Below are positions 42,607 through 53,819 of a DNA stretch of 64,000 bases, one piece after another. The notes beneath the pieces are model-generated. The model was not told the origin of the DNA, ran no database searches, and saw only the letters and a program-made list of their open reading frames with translations. A program made the position numbers and the translations under genes. Numbering within the stretch: position 1 is the first letter of the stretch; each line of letters starts with the position of its first letter. Source of the DNA: Schistosoma mansoni (Eukaryota; Platyhelminthes; Trematoda; Strigeidida; Schistosomatidae); the NCBI RefSeq assembly GCF_000237925.1, contig NW_017386026.1:124001-188000 (forward strand). Reading direction: 5' to 3'.

Positions 42607-45461
42607 ACTCACACACGGCTCATATAGACAAACAAGAAGAGGCTCACGCGTTCCAAATTGAAAGCATAAACTGCCTATACACGAACGCCGCGAGCTTGCC
42701 AAACAAAATGGATGAGCTACGTGAACTTAGCAACGCTAATGATGCCCATCTGATAGGAATATCCGAAACTTGGATAACGTCTCAGTTTACGGACCAAGAG
42801 TTAGCAATAACTGGGATGTCTTCATTTTGCAACGACAGAAAAACAGGAATGGGGGTTGGGGTAGCACTATACGTACGGTCATGCCTGGATGCGCACCAAC
42901 TTCACAATCAAGAGATTCACAATCTTGACGAGTCAGTATGGTGCTCAGTAAGATTATCTACCACCTCGAGGTGCCTAGTTGGGGTCGTTTACAGGAAGCC
43001 CACTGCCGACATCGAATATGGCAAACGTCTGCTGGAAGGATTAACTCGCTCTACGCGTCTTGGATTCTCTCATATCCTGATTCTAGGGGATTTCAATCTC
43101 CCTAGAATCAACTTCGTGGAACATACATACATTGGTGGTGCCAACTCTACTGAAGCTCTGTTCTTCAACCTTATCGGCGACCTGGGATTATTTGAAAATG
43201 TGAAGTCGGCAACCCGTTGGAGAAACAGTCAGACGCCGTCACGCTTAGGCTGGGTATTCACAAACGAAGAATTCCTAGTTGACGACCTCTCAATCCTGGC
43301 TCCCCTGGGCAAAAGTGATCACGCCGTCTTATCATTCAGCTTTGTCAGCAAGACGGAGCTACGATATCCTACTAGCAACAAGCGCTGGAACTTCAAACGG
43401 TTGAATGTGTTAGCTTTACAGGACTATCTTCAACAGGTGGATTGGAATGTTCGCCCTGAAATTGAAGTGGATGCTCATTGGGATTTTTTACTGCACACGA
43501 TCTTATGTGCTACTGAGCATTCAGTTCCTAAAATGGTCCCAAAAAGCTACAAGCAACCTGCAATCATCAAGAACCGCACTCGTCGTTTGCTAAGCCGCAA
43601 AAGGCACTGTTGGGCTGAATATAAACGAACGGATAACAACGGCGCGTACAGGCAATACAAACATATAAGGAACATATGCACAAAGGCAATAAGAGAAGAC
43701 AGGCTTCAGTTCCAGACCAAGCTTATCGATAGATTCGTCTCCAATCCGAAAAGCTTGTTCAGTTATGCAGCTTCTCTTCGACAAGGCAAAACTGGAGTTT
43801 CCCAACTGCTTGGTCCTAATGGCCCGACCAACAACGACAGTGATGCCGCTAACCTTTTGGCTGAACATTACTCCCGGACATTCCAACTGACCCACATCAA
43901 CCATACTGACGAAAGCTTCACCTGCACCTGTACAGGACTTTCCGAAGTGGACCTGAGTGCTGACTTGGTGCTCCGTAAACTGCAGAACCTAAAAAAAGAC
44001 ACTTCTCCTGGTCCGGACATGGTTCATTCCGCCGTATTGAGGGAAGCAGCTTCAATCCTGGCGACACCACTTAGCGTGATGTTTGCACCCTCGCTAAGCA
44101 GAGGCAAACTACCGGAAATATGGAAGCTGGCCCACATCACACCAATTTTCAAAGGAGGTCGACGCAGTGAACCCTCAAGCTACCGACCAGTGGCCCTTCT
44201 CTCCATACCTTCAAAAATTATGGAATCCCTAGTATTCGACGGCATACTAGAACACTTATCATCCTCAAAGTTCTTCTCGCCTCAACAGCATGGTTTCAGA
44301 AAAGGTCATTCTTGTACGACCAACCTGCTGACTGCGGTGGATAAATGGACAACCATCCTTGATCGCAAGGGGAAGGTTGACGTCATTTACCTGGACTTCT
44401 CAAAAGCTTTTGATAGGGTCAACCATGCATGTCTTATCAAGAAGCTTGGACGATTGGGTATAAAACCCCCTTTAATTGACTGGATCACTTCATACCTAGA
44501 AAACCGACATTCTAAGGTCAGGGTTAACTTCACTCTCTCTCAGGCTATGGAATGTCCTAGTGGGGTCCCTCAGGGTTCAATACTAGGACCTCTTCTCTTC
44601 TTGATTTATATTAACGATCTTCCTCAACAAGTTTCATCTGATTTATTGCTTTTTGCTGATGATGTGAAACTTTGGAGAGAGATACGTACTCACAATGATA
44701 TACTAGTTCTGCAGGAGGATCTGACTCGACTTCAAAGTTGGGCAGACGACAACGGACTTACCTTCAACACTTCAAAGTGCAAGGTAGTCCATCTGAGACA
44801 TGTTGCAGACTATAGTTATAACTCAGGTAACTCACCTCTAGAAGTTTCCCAAGTTGAAAAAGATTTAGGAGTGTTGGTACCCTACGACCTGAAATCGTAT
44901 GCGAACTGTGACAAAAACGCCTTTCAAGCAAACCTTGCACTGGTAACATTGAAGCGCATTTTTGGCCAGTTTGACGGTAGAACCTTCCACATAATCTTCA
45001 ACAGTTTTATTCGTCCCCACTTAGAGTACGGAAACATAGTATTTCCTCCCTCTCTCCAAAAGGATAAGGTCACTCTGGAACGTATACAACGTCGAGCCAC
45101 GAAATCAGTTCGGGGTCTCAAATTCAAACCTTATGAAGAGCGCCTCAAATCACTTAACCTTTACCCGTTAGAGTATAGGCGTCTTAGAGGTGATCTTCTT
45201 ATGACTTATAGTATCCTTAACACTTCTGGTCATCCCCTTAAACAACTTCTTAAGCTTAGTCATAACACTAACCTCAGAGGTAACACCCAGAAATTGGAGA
45301 CCCTACATAGCAGAACAGACTGCAGACACAACTTCTACTCCGTTAGAGTTGTCAAGTGCTGGAATTCGCTGCCGACTGAGCTAGTCCAAGCGACCTCCCA
45401 GGAGTCCTTTAAGAGAAAACTTGACTTATTCCTAAGGACTAAGGATAACATATTATTATGA
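42549..45461 (+). CDS. ORF2 protein of the CR1-like element (endonuclease and reverse transcriptase)
   Basis: First ATG at 42696 (921 aa), but the frame is open upstream through the ORF1 stop and has no other ATG. The start of the endonuclease fold (INCLYTNAASLPNKMDEL, with the metal-site Asn) lies before or across that ATG, so the functional protein probably starts by -1 frameshifting. Endonuclease: IGISETWI (Glu), LILGDFNLPRI, GKSDHAVLSF (Asp-His pair). RT: KLAHITPIFKGGRRSEPSSY, VIYLDFSKAFDRVNHA, CPSGVPQGSILGPLLFLIYI and catalytic FADD (653-656 from the ATG). The C-terminal region has RPHLEYGNIVFPPSL and LERIQRRATK. It nicks target DNA and primes reverse transcription there. No stops or missing catalytic residues. 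Confidence 0.92.
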   Translation, partial: RVKDRDYQLGKHRIGRLPVHSHTAHIDKQEEAHAFQIESINCLYTNAASLPNKMDELRELSNANDAHLIGISETWITSQFTDQELAITGMSSFCNDRKTGMGVGVALYVRSCLDAHQLHNQEIHNLDESVWCSVRLSTTSRCLVGVVYRKPTADIEYGKRLLEGLTRSTRLGFSHILILGDFNLPRINFVEHTYIGGANSTEALFFNLIGDLGLFENVKSATRWRNSQTPSRLGWVFTNEEFLVDDLSILAPLGKSDHAVLSFSFVSKTELRYPTSNKRWNFKRLNVLALQDYLQQVDWNVRPEIEVDAHWDFLLHTILCATEHSVPKMVPKSYKQPAIIKNRTRRLLSRKRHCWAEYKRTDNNGAYRQYKHIRNICTKAIREDRLQFQTKLIDRFVSNPKSLFSYAASLRQGKTGVSQLLGPNGPTNNDSDAANLLAEHYSRTFQLTHINHTDESFTCTCTGLSEVDLSADLVLRKLQNLKKDTSPGPDMVHSAVLREAASILATPLSVMFAPSLSRGKLPEIWKLAHITPIFKGGRRSEPSSYRPVALLSIPSKIMESLVFDGILEHLSSSKFFSPQQHGFRKGHSCTTNLLTAVDKWTTILDRKGKVDVIYLDFSKAFDRVNHACLIKKLGRLGIKPPLIDWITSYLENRHSKVRVNFTLSQAMECPSGVPQGSILGPLLFLIYINDLPQQVSSDLLLFADDVKLWREIRTHNDILVLQEDLTRLQSWADDNGLTFNTSKCKVVHLRHVADYSYNSGNSPLEVSQVEKDLGVLVPYDLKSYANCDKNAFQANLALVTLKRIFGQFDGRTFHIIFNSFIRPHLEYGNIVFPPSLQKDKVTLERIQRRATKSVRGLKFKPYEERLKSLNLYPLEYRRLRGDLLMTYSILNTSGHPLKQLLKLSHNTNLRGNTQKLETLHSRTDCRHNFYSVRVVKCWNSLPTELVQATSQESFKRKLDLFLRTKDNILL

Positions 45462-45529
45462 TTTACCAAATTCTTTTTTTCCCTCTATTATCGTTCATAT
45501 ACCTAGGTTCTTGCCTGGAGGTATTGGTG

Positions 45530-46279
45530 ATCCACTGCTATCAGACACGGAAGCCCGTTAAGCGAAAGCTTCTTCTATTCCGTCCTCAACCATTTGAACC
45601 ATTTGAAGGTCAAGTTAAGAAGCAACGAAAGAGCCAAATTGTACACTACAAAACAGGGAAAGTTAAATTAACGTTTTTCGCATTGATTTCGCGAATTAAC
45701 TGCAGCAAAACACAACTCAAATATGAGAAAACCCGATATTCGTACAATCCAACGAACACCCAACAGAGCCTCAACAACTGGGAATGACCGCTTCTTGTCA
45801 AACCGTTCAAGGTCGTTAAAACGAAACGGCGGGCGGTTTTGAAAGGCTCTGACTTTTTTACTGTGCCTCGTCCCGCTGAAACTAATGCTAAGGTGGATGT
45901 TTCTAATGATCACTTATCTTTATTCAAGACTTCTAGAGGCGGTATAACGTTACATAACAGTCCAGAGTTGAATGAAACTCAGAATCATTGTGAGACAAAA
46001 GTTTCTAATCAACCAACTTATCAGATTTCTCATGTTATTGTATCAGATATGGTTTGTCGTAATAATTCGCATAATTCTGATGAAATTTCTTACAACTCTA
46101 AAATGTGGAATAAGTCGAATCATGATCAAAATCCATATTCAGTTTTGGTAGATGCTGATTTTTCTAATTATCCATTATTTTCTAATGAAACGCTTAATAA
46201 ATTTGAGGGAAATATTCCACAAAAATCAAATTCCGATGTCATATCAAATGTCATTTGTCTTCACAATGGATTTCAGTGA
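45530..46279 (+). CDS. Unrecognised ORF downstream of the CR1-like element, one in-frame stop
   Basis: One frame runs from about 45530 to a TGA at 46277, broken only by TGA at 45785-45787. The first part is basic (RKPVKRKLLLFRPQPFEPF); the second is Asn/Ser/Asp-rich (NEISYNS-type composition), with ISHVIVSDMVC near 46027-46060. A related block, ISDVIVSDVRY, occurs in the next frame at about 46336-46368, suggesting one protein with internal repeats and indels. It could be exons of a host gene or a decayed gene. No known domain is recognised. Confidence 0.4.
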
Positions 46280-46280
46280 C

Positions 46281-46580
46281 ACCCTCAATGTGTGTGACAA
46301 ACATGTTCCGGATGCGTCGAATTCTAGTCATATTTCTGATGTTATTGTATCAGATGTTAGATATTTTCACGAACGATGTTTGACGAGTAGAATCCCTACT
46401 CAGTGGTATGATGAATCAAAGGGGATAGCAGGTATTCCCAAAATAATCAGAGAACCAGTTTGTCCAGATATGGAGTTTGCACAGACAGGGAATCCAAATC
46501 AAGTCCAAGATTATCCTAATGAGTATGAGACAGATGCGTGTTTTTTTTATTCGATTGTTCCTCAGGTAAATCAAGCCTAG
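46281..46580 (+). CDS. Unrecognised ORF, second frame of the same cluster
   Basis: Open in a different frame from DTLNVCDKHVPDASN through SDVIVSDVRYFHERCLTSRI to PQVNQA-stop. The VIVSD block repeats the one in the upstream frame, so the two frames probably derive from one coding sequence, joined by an indel or a short intron near 46280. Function unknown. Confidence 0.35.
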   Translation, partial: TLNVCDKHVPDASNSSHISDVIVSDVRYFHERCLTSRIPTQWYDESKGIAGIPKIIREPVCPDMEFAQTGNPNQVQDYPNEYETDACFFYSIVPQVNQA

Positions 46581-46879
46581 ATGAATTACATGTGTTAATT
46601 ACAAATATCAATGCATATTTATCGGTGTATTGTAATATGAATAACAAAAAGAATATGTATCATGATTTTTATGCAAGTCAAAGTCACATGATGGAATACC
46701 TCAAATTATATATCAGTGTGTATCCCCAAATACTCACATACAGTAATCGAAGCGTGAGATTTGAGATAATGCGAATTGGAAATGTCAAATTGATTATAAC
46801 ATTGCGACGTAAGGACCCAACATTATTTCGTGGGAGAGGATGGTGTTGGAAAGTCTATGATGCAAATTCTAAATATTAG
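46566..46879 (+). CDS. Unrecognised ORF, third frame; possible terminal exon
   Basis: A T-rich tract ending CCTCAG (46538-46565) resembles a splice acceptor. The frame after it reads GKSSLDELHVLITNINAYLS, then a Tyr/Met-rich region, then FEIMRIGNVKLIITLRRKDP and GRGWCWKVYDANSKY-stop. Composition is protein-like and hydrophobic strands alternate with charged residues. I do not recognise it. Confidence 0.35.
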
Positions 46880-48500
46880 TGGTTTCATTACACAACCGAC
46901 ATGATGATTGTATAAAATTCTAGAACCCAAGTGAGTCTGTTCCAATTTCGGTTTTTAATTCTTATACTAACGAGTGAATTCTAGATAATACAAAGTCTAC
47001 GTCCAATACACTATCGAACAGATGTACTTACTTTTTTACTCCTGTTACTCCCAATGGAGCATAGGCCGCCGACCAGCATTCACCGACAGAGTGGATTGGA
47101 TGAACTTAAGAAGGAGACGTACAATCGATTACAGACACTTACACTCCAATTTGAGCTGTGGAGAATGTGGTGTTTGAATGAACCAATGATTCTTTTGTAT
47201 TGATGACTGTTTGATTTTGAATTCCAAGCGCAATACATTCGTTCGTGCTCATCTAATACTTCTTGATGAAATTGCGTTGTTTCTGGGAGTACTAGCTTAT
47301 AACATAATTCAAATGCTCTTAAACATCACATTTATCCAACCTGATTTTTTTCTGCTGTTTACATAGTAAACGTTATTCTGCGTTTTTTATGTGAAGTGTA
47401 ATTCATTTTTCCCCCATCGATTGAAACATTATCCTGTTTCCGCCATCTTTATTTTCATAATATTTTGACTTAATTGACAAACTGTCGCACTCAACTTATT
47501 CTAGTTAGTTTCACTTTCCGCAAGATACTTCGAACGACTGATTTTATAGTTGCTAATCAATCAACTTGATAATCACATTTTGATTTTCACATGTTGGCTT
47601 ATGACTTATGAAATCTGAATCCAAAAAGCATCTATATCTTACATGAATTCTTCTTTTTTATTTTTCTTCAAATATTATTCTACTTTATAATTATATCATA
47701 ATTATAAAATAAGTGTAATACAACTTTTATTTTGTCAACTAGTTATTCTGCTTTCTGATACCGTTTCATTGTTGAACATTACATCAGTAATGCAATCACC
47801 AAGTAATCATATTCACGACAAGCAACCGATCTCACATAAATTACAGCTCTCATAACTATCTTTAATTTATAACAAAGAAAATCTGTATGGTAAAAATTTC
47901 ACCTCTATTGCAGTTATAAGTGTTCAGTAGACTATCTATGAAACTGGAGTACAGTGCAATAAAATAGGTTTATTGGTTAACGACTCTTCTATCTTAAACT
48001 CAAAATTTGGAAAAACAGGAAACTTCAGCTTCAAAATTCCATTTTAAATTGCCTGAAGTTAATTTGACTGTGATAATCAAATGCAGAATTACTAAAACAT
48101 TACATATGTGTGGAAAAGTTCTCTCAGTAAACAGATCACTTGTATCTTGGTTAATAAATGCTTTCGTATATTGAAGAATTGCCAGACCAAGATACGTCGA
48201 GGTAGAACACAAGATTATAATGGAATAACAATTTACAAAAGATTATACCACCATTGTTTTAAATAACATTGGTTGTGCATAATATGAGGACACACAATTA
48301 ATGAAATACATCTGAAGAAGAGAGTGATAGTAGAATAGCCTTTCCCGACATTCTCCTAACTAAGAGAGCAGACGGATCATTAAAAAGAAATTTAAACGGA
48401 AAAAACACCTGGACTGTGCAATATAAACTACTACAGTACACCACTACAGTAAAAACGAAACCTGATCAAAACTCTTAGTTACCAAATACGCATTATATGT
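46880..48500. other. Mostly unassigned A+T-rich region
   Basis: Contains one RTE 3' fragment (47024-47082, listed separately). The rest shows no coding domain or RNA gene. Confidence 0.4.
47024..47082 (-). repeat. 3' terminal fragment of an SR2-like RTE element
   Basis: Minus strand reads GAATGCTGGTCGGCGGCCTA, then TGCTCCATTGGGAGTAACAG and a TAAG-like tail. This matches the end of the RTE copy at 53195-53260 (GGTCGGCGGCCTATGCTCCA, then TAACAGGCGTAAGTAAG). Only the last ~60 bp are present. Confidence 0.6.
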
Positions 48501-48533
48501 TCTTCGGTTATAGTTGAAGATGAGCTAAACTGC

Positions 48534-48990
48534 TTGCGCTATACTCTTAGGGAGAACGGACACACTAGAAAGGTTATTATTAAATATATGATAACGAAGG
48601 TGAGAATAGGCGGAACACAAACGGTGAATAAGAAATCCCTGTCCATGCGCATACAATTCAGAGGGGATGCGGCTAGCGATATATTTACCCAGAGATTACG
48701 CAGAACAATTCAAAAACCTCAACGCTGGAGATCTACGACCAGTGTTTCCTGCACGCCCAATGGTGACACCACGGTTAAATGATGAATTACCTAGAATGAC
48801 CACCACATCTTGTATGTATCATTTCTACAGCACCAGTGGAACAAGTTATATTGGTCGACATTCTAGGAATTTACATTTTCGTGCTCGCGAACACCTCCCA
48901 GCGTGACTCAGAAAAGGTCTGGTGAAGAAGGTGAACAGCTCAATATTGTTCCACTTTGTGCAAACTGGTTATAGTGCCTGTATAAACTAA
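48534..48990 (+). pseudogene. Penelope-like element fragment with GIY-YIG endonuclease
   Basis: Two plus-strand frames. The first (48534 on) has MRIQFRGDAASDIFTQRLRR, the region linking RT to the endonuclease in Penelope-like elements. The second (48667 on) has NLNAGDLRPVFPARP, then CMYHFYSTSGTSYIGRHSRN with the SYIGR half of a GIY-YIG box and REHLPA. A frame change near 48700 and a TGA after HLPA show decay. The RT domain itself is missing. Penelope-like elements with GIY-YIG nucleases are known from schistosomes and many other animals. Confidence 0.68.
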
Positions 48991-50439
48991 TCATTTTTAA
49001 CTATTTATCAGGTCAGTAAATTTTGCTAAAGCTAGTCAGACTTGGAAGTCCTTCAAACAGCTGAAGCAGTAGCCATTCGGACGAAGAAACCGGAGCTATG
49101 CGCACAGAAATATCTTCAACTTATTCTCCTTCCCTGGCCAACCTTAAGGCCAATTAATCAATAGTAGTCTTAGCTATTGAATAACCTAATTCGACTATTA
49201 AACTTACAACCTTTCGTAATCATATATAACTGTCTGTCATCCTTATTCTGGAATCTTCGTAGAATTATTATTGTTATCACTATTGGTTCGCATATCATTA
49301 ATCATCTCCCAGATACATGATTCATTTACTTCTCATTCATCCCACCTTATTACGTCTTACTAGTCATATTTTACGCAATGTAGTCTTCCACCAAATATTT
49401 GATCTAATTGTAATTGCACTGTTATTTCTCTCACCTTATATGACCCATATATATCCTGATCATGGATCTTAGATTTTCACTTAACAAGTTAACATTCCAT
49501 TCGAGTCATATCAACATTCACAATTTTATTCTATATTGTTTGACAATCCTAAAATCACATGCTTTAACTTTAAACGAAGCACTTTGCCCTTAACCTGGCC
49601 ATTTTTGAGATTATTAGTTTTGGTCTTTATTTGTAGAACCTGAAGAAAATTTATCGAAAAGAATATTCTTCGTTCAAATAATAGTCTTTTAATATGATGA
49701 GGATCTTTAAGCACACTATTATGTAGATAATTAAACTCATGACCATCAGTCCGATATTTTTGGCTCACATTGTTGTGCTACTGTCTAATAGTAAGTAGCA
49801 TAAAACATTTCACGAAACCTTAATTTCAGTGTTCGTGAACATTCGAATTAAGAAATGTTTCTGATATTAATAAACTAAATAACTAATAATACAATGAAAG
49901 AAAAAATGAAAATATGTTCAAACTTATGACAATATATAGTGAAATCTTTAGTCTATCTGTACTGGAACATTGAGGTGGATTCTTATCATCATTCGGAAAT
50001 AATGTCCATTTTTGTGATTGTCTACGATAGCGCGGAGCACGAGAAGTTTCACAAACATCTGTACCGACATCTGGAAGAAGATCAATATTGGTTTTATTGA
50101 AGTGATTTTAAAAAGTGTATGATGAAAAAAATATATCTGATCATAGAATGGAGTTTATTGTATGGCAGTAATATCAATAAGGGAAATTGTCATTACGAAT
50201 ATTATTATTATCATTATTATTATTATTATTGTCATTATTATTATTGCTAACTACTGTAGGGTCAGTGAAATTTCACTGAGCCCTAGCTGAACAGTTTCTA
50301 TGTCAGACAAGAGATCATTGAACATTGGACAGCATATTGAATATCGCCGAGGCCAAGCCTGACTAATCCACACTAATCGATTGCACGCCACCGACAGTTG
50401 CATGCAGCATTGACCCCTATCAGTATTTCTTCATTCTAT
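48991..50439. other. No gene recognised; (ATT)n microsatellite
   Basis: A+T-rich sequence with a long imperfect ATT/TTA microsatellite at about 50200-50246. I see no supported coding. Confidence 0.45.
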
Positions 50440-53268
50440 CCTTAGTAGCAGTGATATTACATAACTCTGCCTGTAGCTCCTCCGGGGGCTACTGCCGTTC
50501 CCAAGCCCGGGTAAAGGAGGACGGTTGGGTATGGGTTTAGCGACCCCATCCCGTAGAATACCAACTCTCATGGACCAAGGATCATCAAAGCCTCCTTCAA
50601 AACAAAGAGAGAGGGCATTACAATGAACATCATCCAATGCTATGCGCCAACCGACGATTACGATGAAGACGCTAAAGACCAATTCTACGATAAGCTGCAG
50701 TCAATCTTCGAGAAGTGCCAACCAAGGACCTGACCATTCTGATGGGAGATTTCAATGCCAAGGTTGGAAAGGACAATACTGGATACGAAGACGTCATGGG
50801 ACGACATGGACTGGGAGAAAGGAACGAAAATGGTGAGAAATTGGCAAACCTATGTGCCTTCAATAAACTGGTCATAGGTGGCACCATATTCCCACACAAA
50901 AACATAAACAAAGCCACTTGGATTTCACCGGATTACACTACACAGAATCAAATTGACCATATCTGCATCAACAAAAAGTTCAGGAGGACGATGGAGGATG
51001 TGAGAAGCAGAAGAGGGGCTGATATAGCATCCGATCATCATTTGCTGGTCGCCAAGATGAAATTAAAACTTAAGAAGCACTGGGCGACGAGGCGGACAAC
51101 ATCACAAAAGTTTAACACGGCCTTTCTTCGAGATGCTGACAAACTCAACAAATTCAACATAGCCCTCAACAATAAGTTCCAGGCCTTTCATGATCTACTC
51201 AACTAAGAGGGAACTACCATGGAGAGCAACTGAAAAGGTATCAAGGAGGCGATCGTTTCAACATGTCAGGAGGTTCTGGGTCACAAGAAGCACCATCACA
51301 AGGAATGGATCACTGTTGGTACACTGGATAAAATTGAAGAAAGGAGGAACAAGAAGTCAGCAATTAATACCAGCCGAACAAGAGCAGAAAAAGCCAAGGC
51401 ACAAGCTGGATACACTGAAGTAAACAAGCAAGTGAAGAGGAGCATCAGAACCGACAAACGCAAATATGTGGAAGATTTAGCGATGACAGCGGAAAAGGTT
51501 GCAAGAGAAAGAAACCTGAGACAACTGTATGATACAACCAAGAAACTTGCTGGAAATTACCGTCAACCAGAAAGACCAGTGAAAAACAAGGAAGGCAAAG
51601 TAATCAACGATATTGAAGAACAACGAAACAGGTGGGTAGAACACTTCAAGGAACTCTTGAATCGACCAGCTCCACTGAACCCACCCAACATCGAAGCAGC
51701 ACCCACAGACCTCCCAATCGATATTGGCCCACCAACAATTGAAGAGATCAGCATGGCCATTAGACAAATCAAGAGTGGCAAAGCAGCGGGACCAGACAAC
51801 ATCCCGGCAGAGGCACTGAAAGCAAATGTAACAGCAACTGCCAAGATACTCCACATCCTCTTCAGTAAGATTTGGGACGAAGAACATGTACCAACAGACT
51901 GGAAAGAAGGACTTCTCATCAAGATTCCAAAGAAAGGCGATCTGAGCAAGTGCGACAACTACAGGGGCATCACTCTCCTCTCAATACCAGGAAAAGTCTT
52001 CAACAGAGTATTGTTAAACAGGATGAAGGATTCCGTGGACGCCCAACTTCGAGATCAACAAACTAGATTTCGTAAGGATAGATCGTGTACAGACCAAATC
52101 GCAACTCTACGTATCATTGTGGAACAATCAATCGAATGGAATTCATCACTGTACATCAACTTCATCGACTACGAGAAGGCATTTGATAGCATGGACAGGA
52201 CGACACTAAGGAAGCTTCTTCGACACTACGGCGTGCCTGAGAAGATAGTCAACATCATACGGAACTCCTATGATGGACTAAACTGCCAAATCGTCCACGG
52301 AGGACAACTCACCGACTCGTTTGAGGTAAAGACCGGTGTTAGGCAAGGTTGCTTACTCTCACCCTTTATCTTTCTCCTGGTGATCGACTGGATCATGAAG
52401 ACGTCAAAATCCGGAGGGAAGCACGGGATACAGTGGACAGGCAGGATGCAGCTTGACGATTTAGACTTCGCGGATGATCTGGCTCTTCTATCACAAACGC
52501 AACAACAAATGCAGGAGAAAACGACCAGTGTAGCAGCTGCCTCAGCAGCAGTAGGTCTCAATATAAACAAAGGGAAAAGCAATACTCTCCGATACAATAC
52601 AACATGCACCAATCCAATTACACTTGACGGAGAAGCTTTGGAGGATGTGAAAACCTTTATATATCTGGGCAGCATCATTGATGAACACGGTGGATCTGAT
52701 GCAGATGTGAGGGCGCGGATAGGCAAAGCAAGAGCAGCATATTTACAACTGAGGAACATCTGGAGCTCAAAACAATTGTCAATCGACACCAAGGTTAGAA
52801 TTTTCAATACAAATGTCAAGACAGTTCTACTGTATGGGGCGGAGACGTGGAGAACTACGAAAGTAATTATCCAGAAGATACAGGTATTGATTAACAGCTG
52901 TCTACGCAAGATACTTCGGATTTGATGGCCAGACACTATCAGCAACAAGTTACTGTGGGAGACAACAAACCAGATTCCAGCGGAGGAAGAAATCAGGAAG
53001 AAGCGCTGGAAGTGGATTGGGCACACCTTGAGGTAATCACCTAATTGTGTCACAAGACAAACCCTCACATGGAATCCTGAAGGTCAAAGGAGAAGAGGAA
53101 GACCAAAGAACACATTAAGCCGAGAAATAGAGACAGACATGAGAAAAATGAACAAAAACTGGATAGAACTAGTAAAGAAGGCCCAGGACAGAGTGGATCG
53201 AAGAATGCTGGTCGGCGGCCTATGCTCCATTGGGTATAACAGGCGTAAGTAAGTAAGAAAGTAAGTAA
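50440..53268 (+). mobile_element. RTE (SR2-like) non-LTR retrotransposon, internally deleted and decayed
   Basis: A G+C-rich head at about 50455-50560 (CTCCTCCGGGGGCTACTGCC, then CCCGGGTAAAGGAGGA), then the middle of an AP endonuclease, a full RT domain, the RTE C-terminal region and a TAAG-rich tail (about 53246-53268). The start of the endonuclease is missing between head and body. Tetranucleotide tails are typical of RTE elements. Confidence 0.8.
50625..53250 (+). pseudogene. Endonuclease/reverse transcriptase of the SR2-like RTE copy
   Basis: Endonuclease: MNIIQCYAPTDDYDEDAKDQ, then after a 1-nt shift near 50718 TILMGDFNAKVGKDNTGYED, TQNQIDHICINKKFRRTM and GADIASDHHLLVAKMKL (Asp-His pair). 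Stops and shifts fall near 51204-51430. RT body 51432-52925: IKSGKAAGPDNIPAEALK, NYRGITLLSIPGKVFNRVLL, FIDYEKAFDSMDRTTLRKLL, VRQGCLLSPFIFLLVID and catalytic FADD (near 52470). C-terminal: VKTVLLYGAETWRTT, then after TGA at 52923 [12 protein letters not shown]. The longest intact piece is 497 codons. The copy is dead but only lightly mutated. Confidence 0.85.
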
Positions 53269-53819
53269 TATTATATAGTGTTTGTCACTAGCAAAGCCGA
53301 TCCACCTAGTTACCAAGATAGGACGAGCCAGGTTGGGTATTAACCTCGAGGTGTGGCTTCAACGTAACTTAAAATGTCACGCGCTTCCCGTTCAACCAGA
53401 GTAGATTACCAATGTTGTTAGTCTGCACCACTATTAATACCAATAGTACTAACAATATTAATAACAACAGTATCAGTGGTGGTAGGAAACAGTAGGAACA
53501 GGTAATATGCCTCGAGAAGAAGGATTGATGAGATGAAGTTGGAATGGGAGTATCTAAAGTAGAGGAGAATGTTAAAAGATGAGGACAAATACGCGAACTG
53601 TGATATTTAATAATAGTGGTTAATATAGATTTCATATTTACTTCCTGAAAACTGAGTAACATAAGCCTAGGGAGATGGTGAAGTTGTAATTATTAATCAT
53701 GATAAAAATAAGTAACTGTGTAAGAATACGACATAATCGGGACATATTTTACTTAATGAGAGAATATCAGTAGATATAGATCAGGATTATGTGATAAATC
53801 GGATAATCTCAGAAATCCA
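53269..53819. other. Spacer between the two RTE copies
   Basis: No coding recognised. Contains an ATT/ACT-rich microsatellite-like stretch near 53415-53475. Confidence 0.4.

Larger units (their letters stand above)
40941..45461 (+). mobile_element. CR1-like non-LTR retrotransposon with intact ORF1 and ORF2
   Basis: T-rich 5' leader, ORF1 (41155-42555) with a PHD-type zinc finger, a frameshift-like junction, then ORF2 with AP-type endonuclease and RT. Both ORFs are open without stops, unlike every other non-LTR copy here. Element borders are not certain: the 5' end is guessed from the leader and I cannot see a simple-repeat tail after 45461. CR1-like placement is from the PHD-type ORF1 and the endonuclease/RT pattern. 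Confidence 0.8.
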
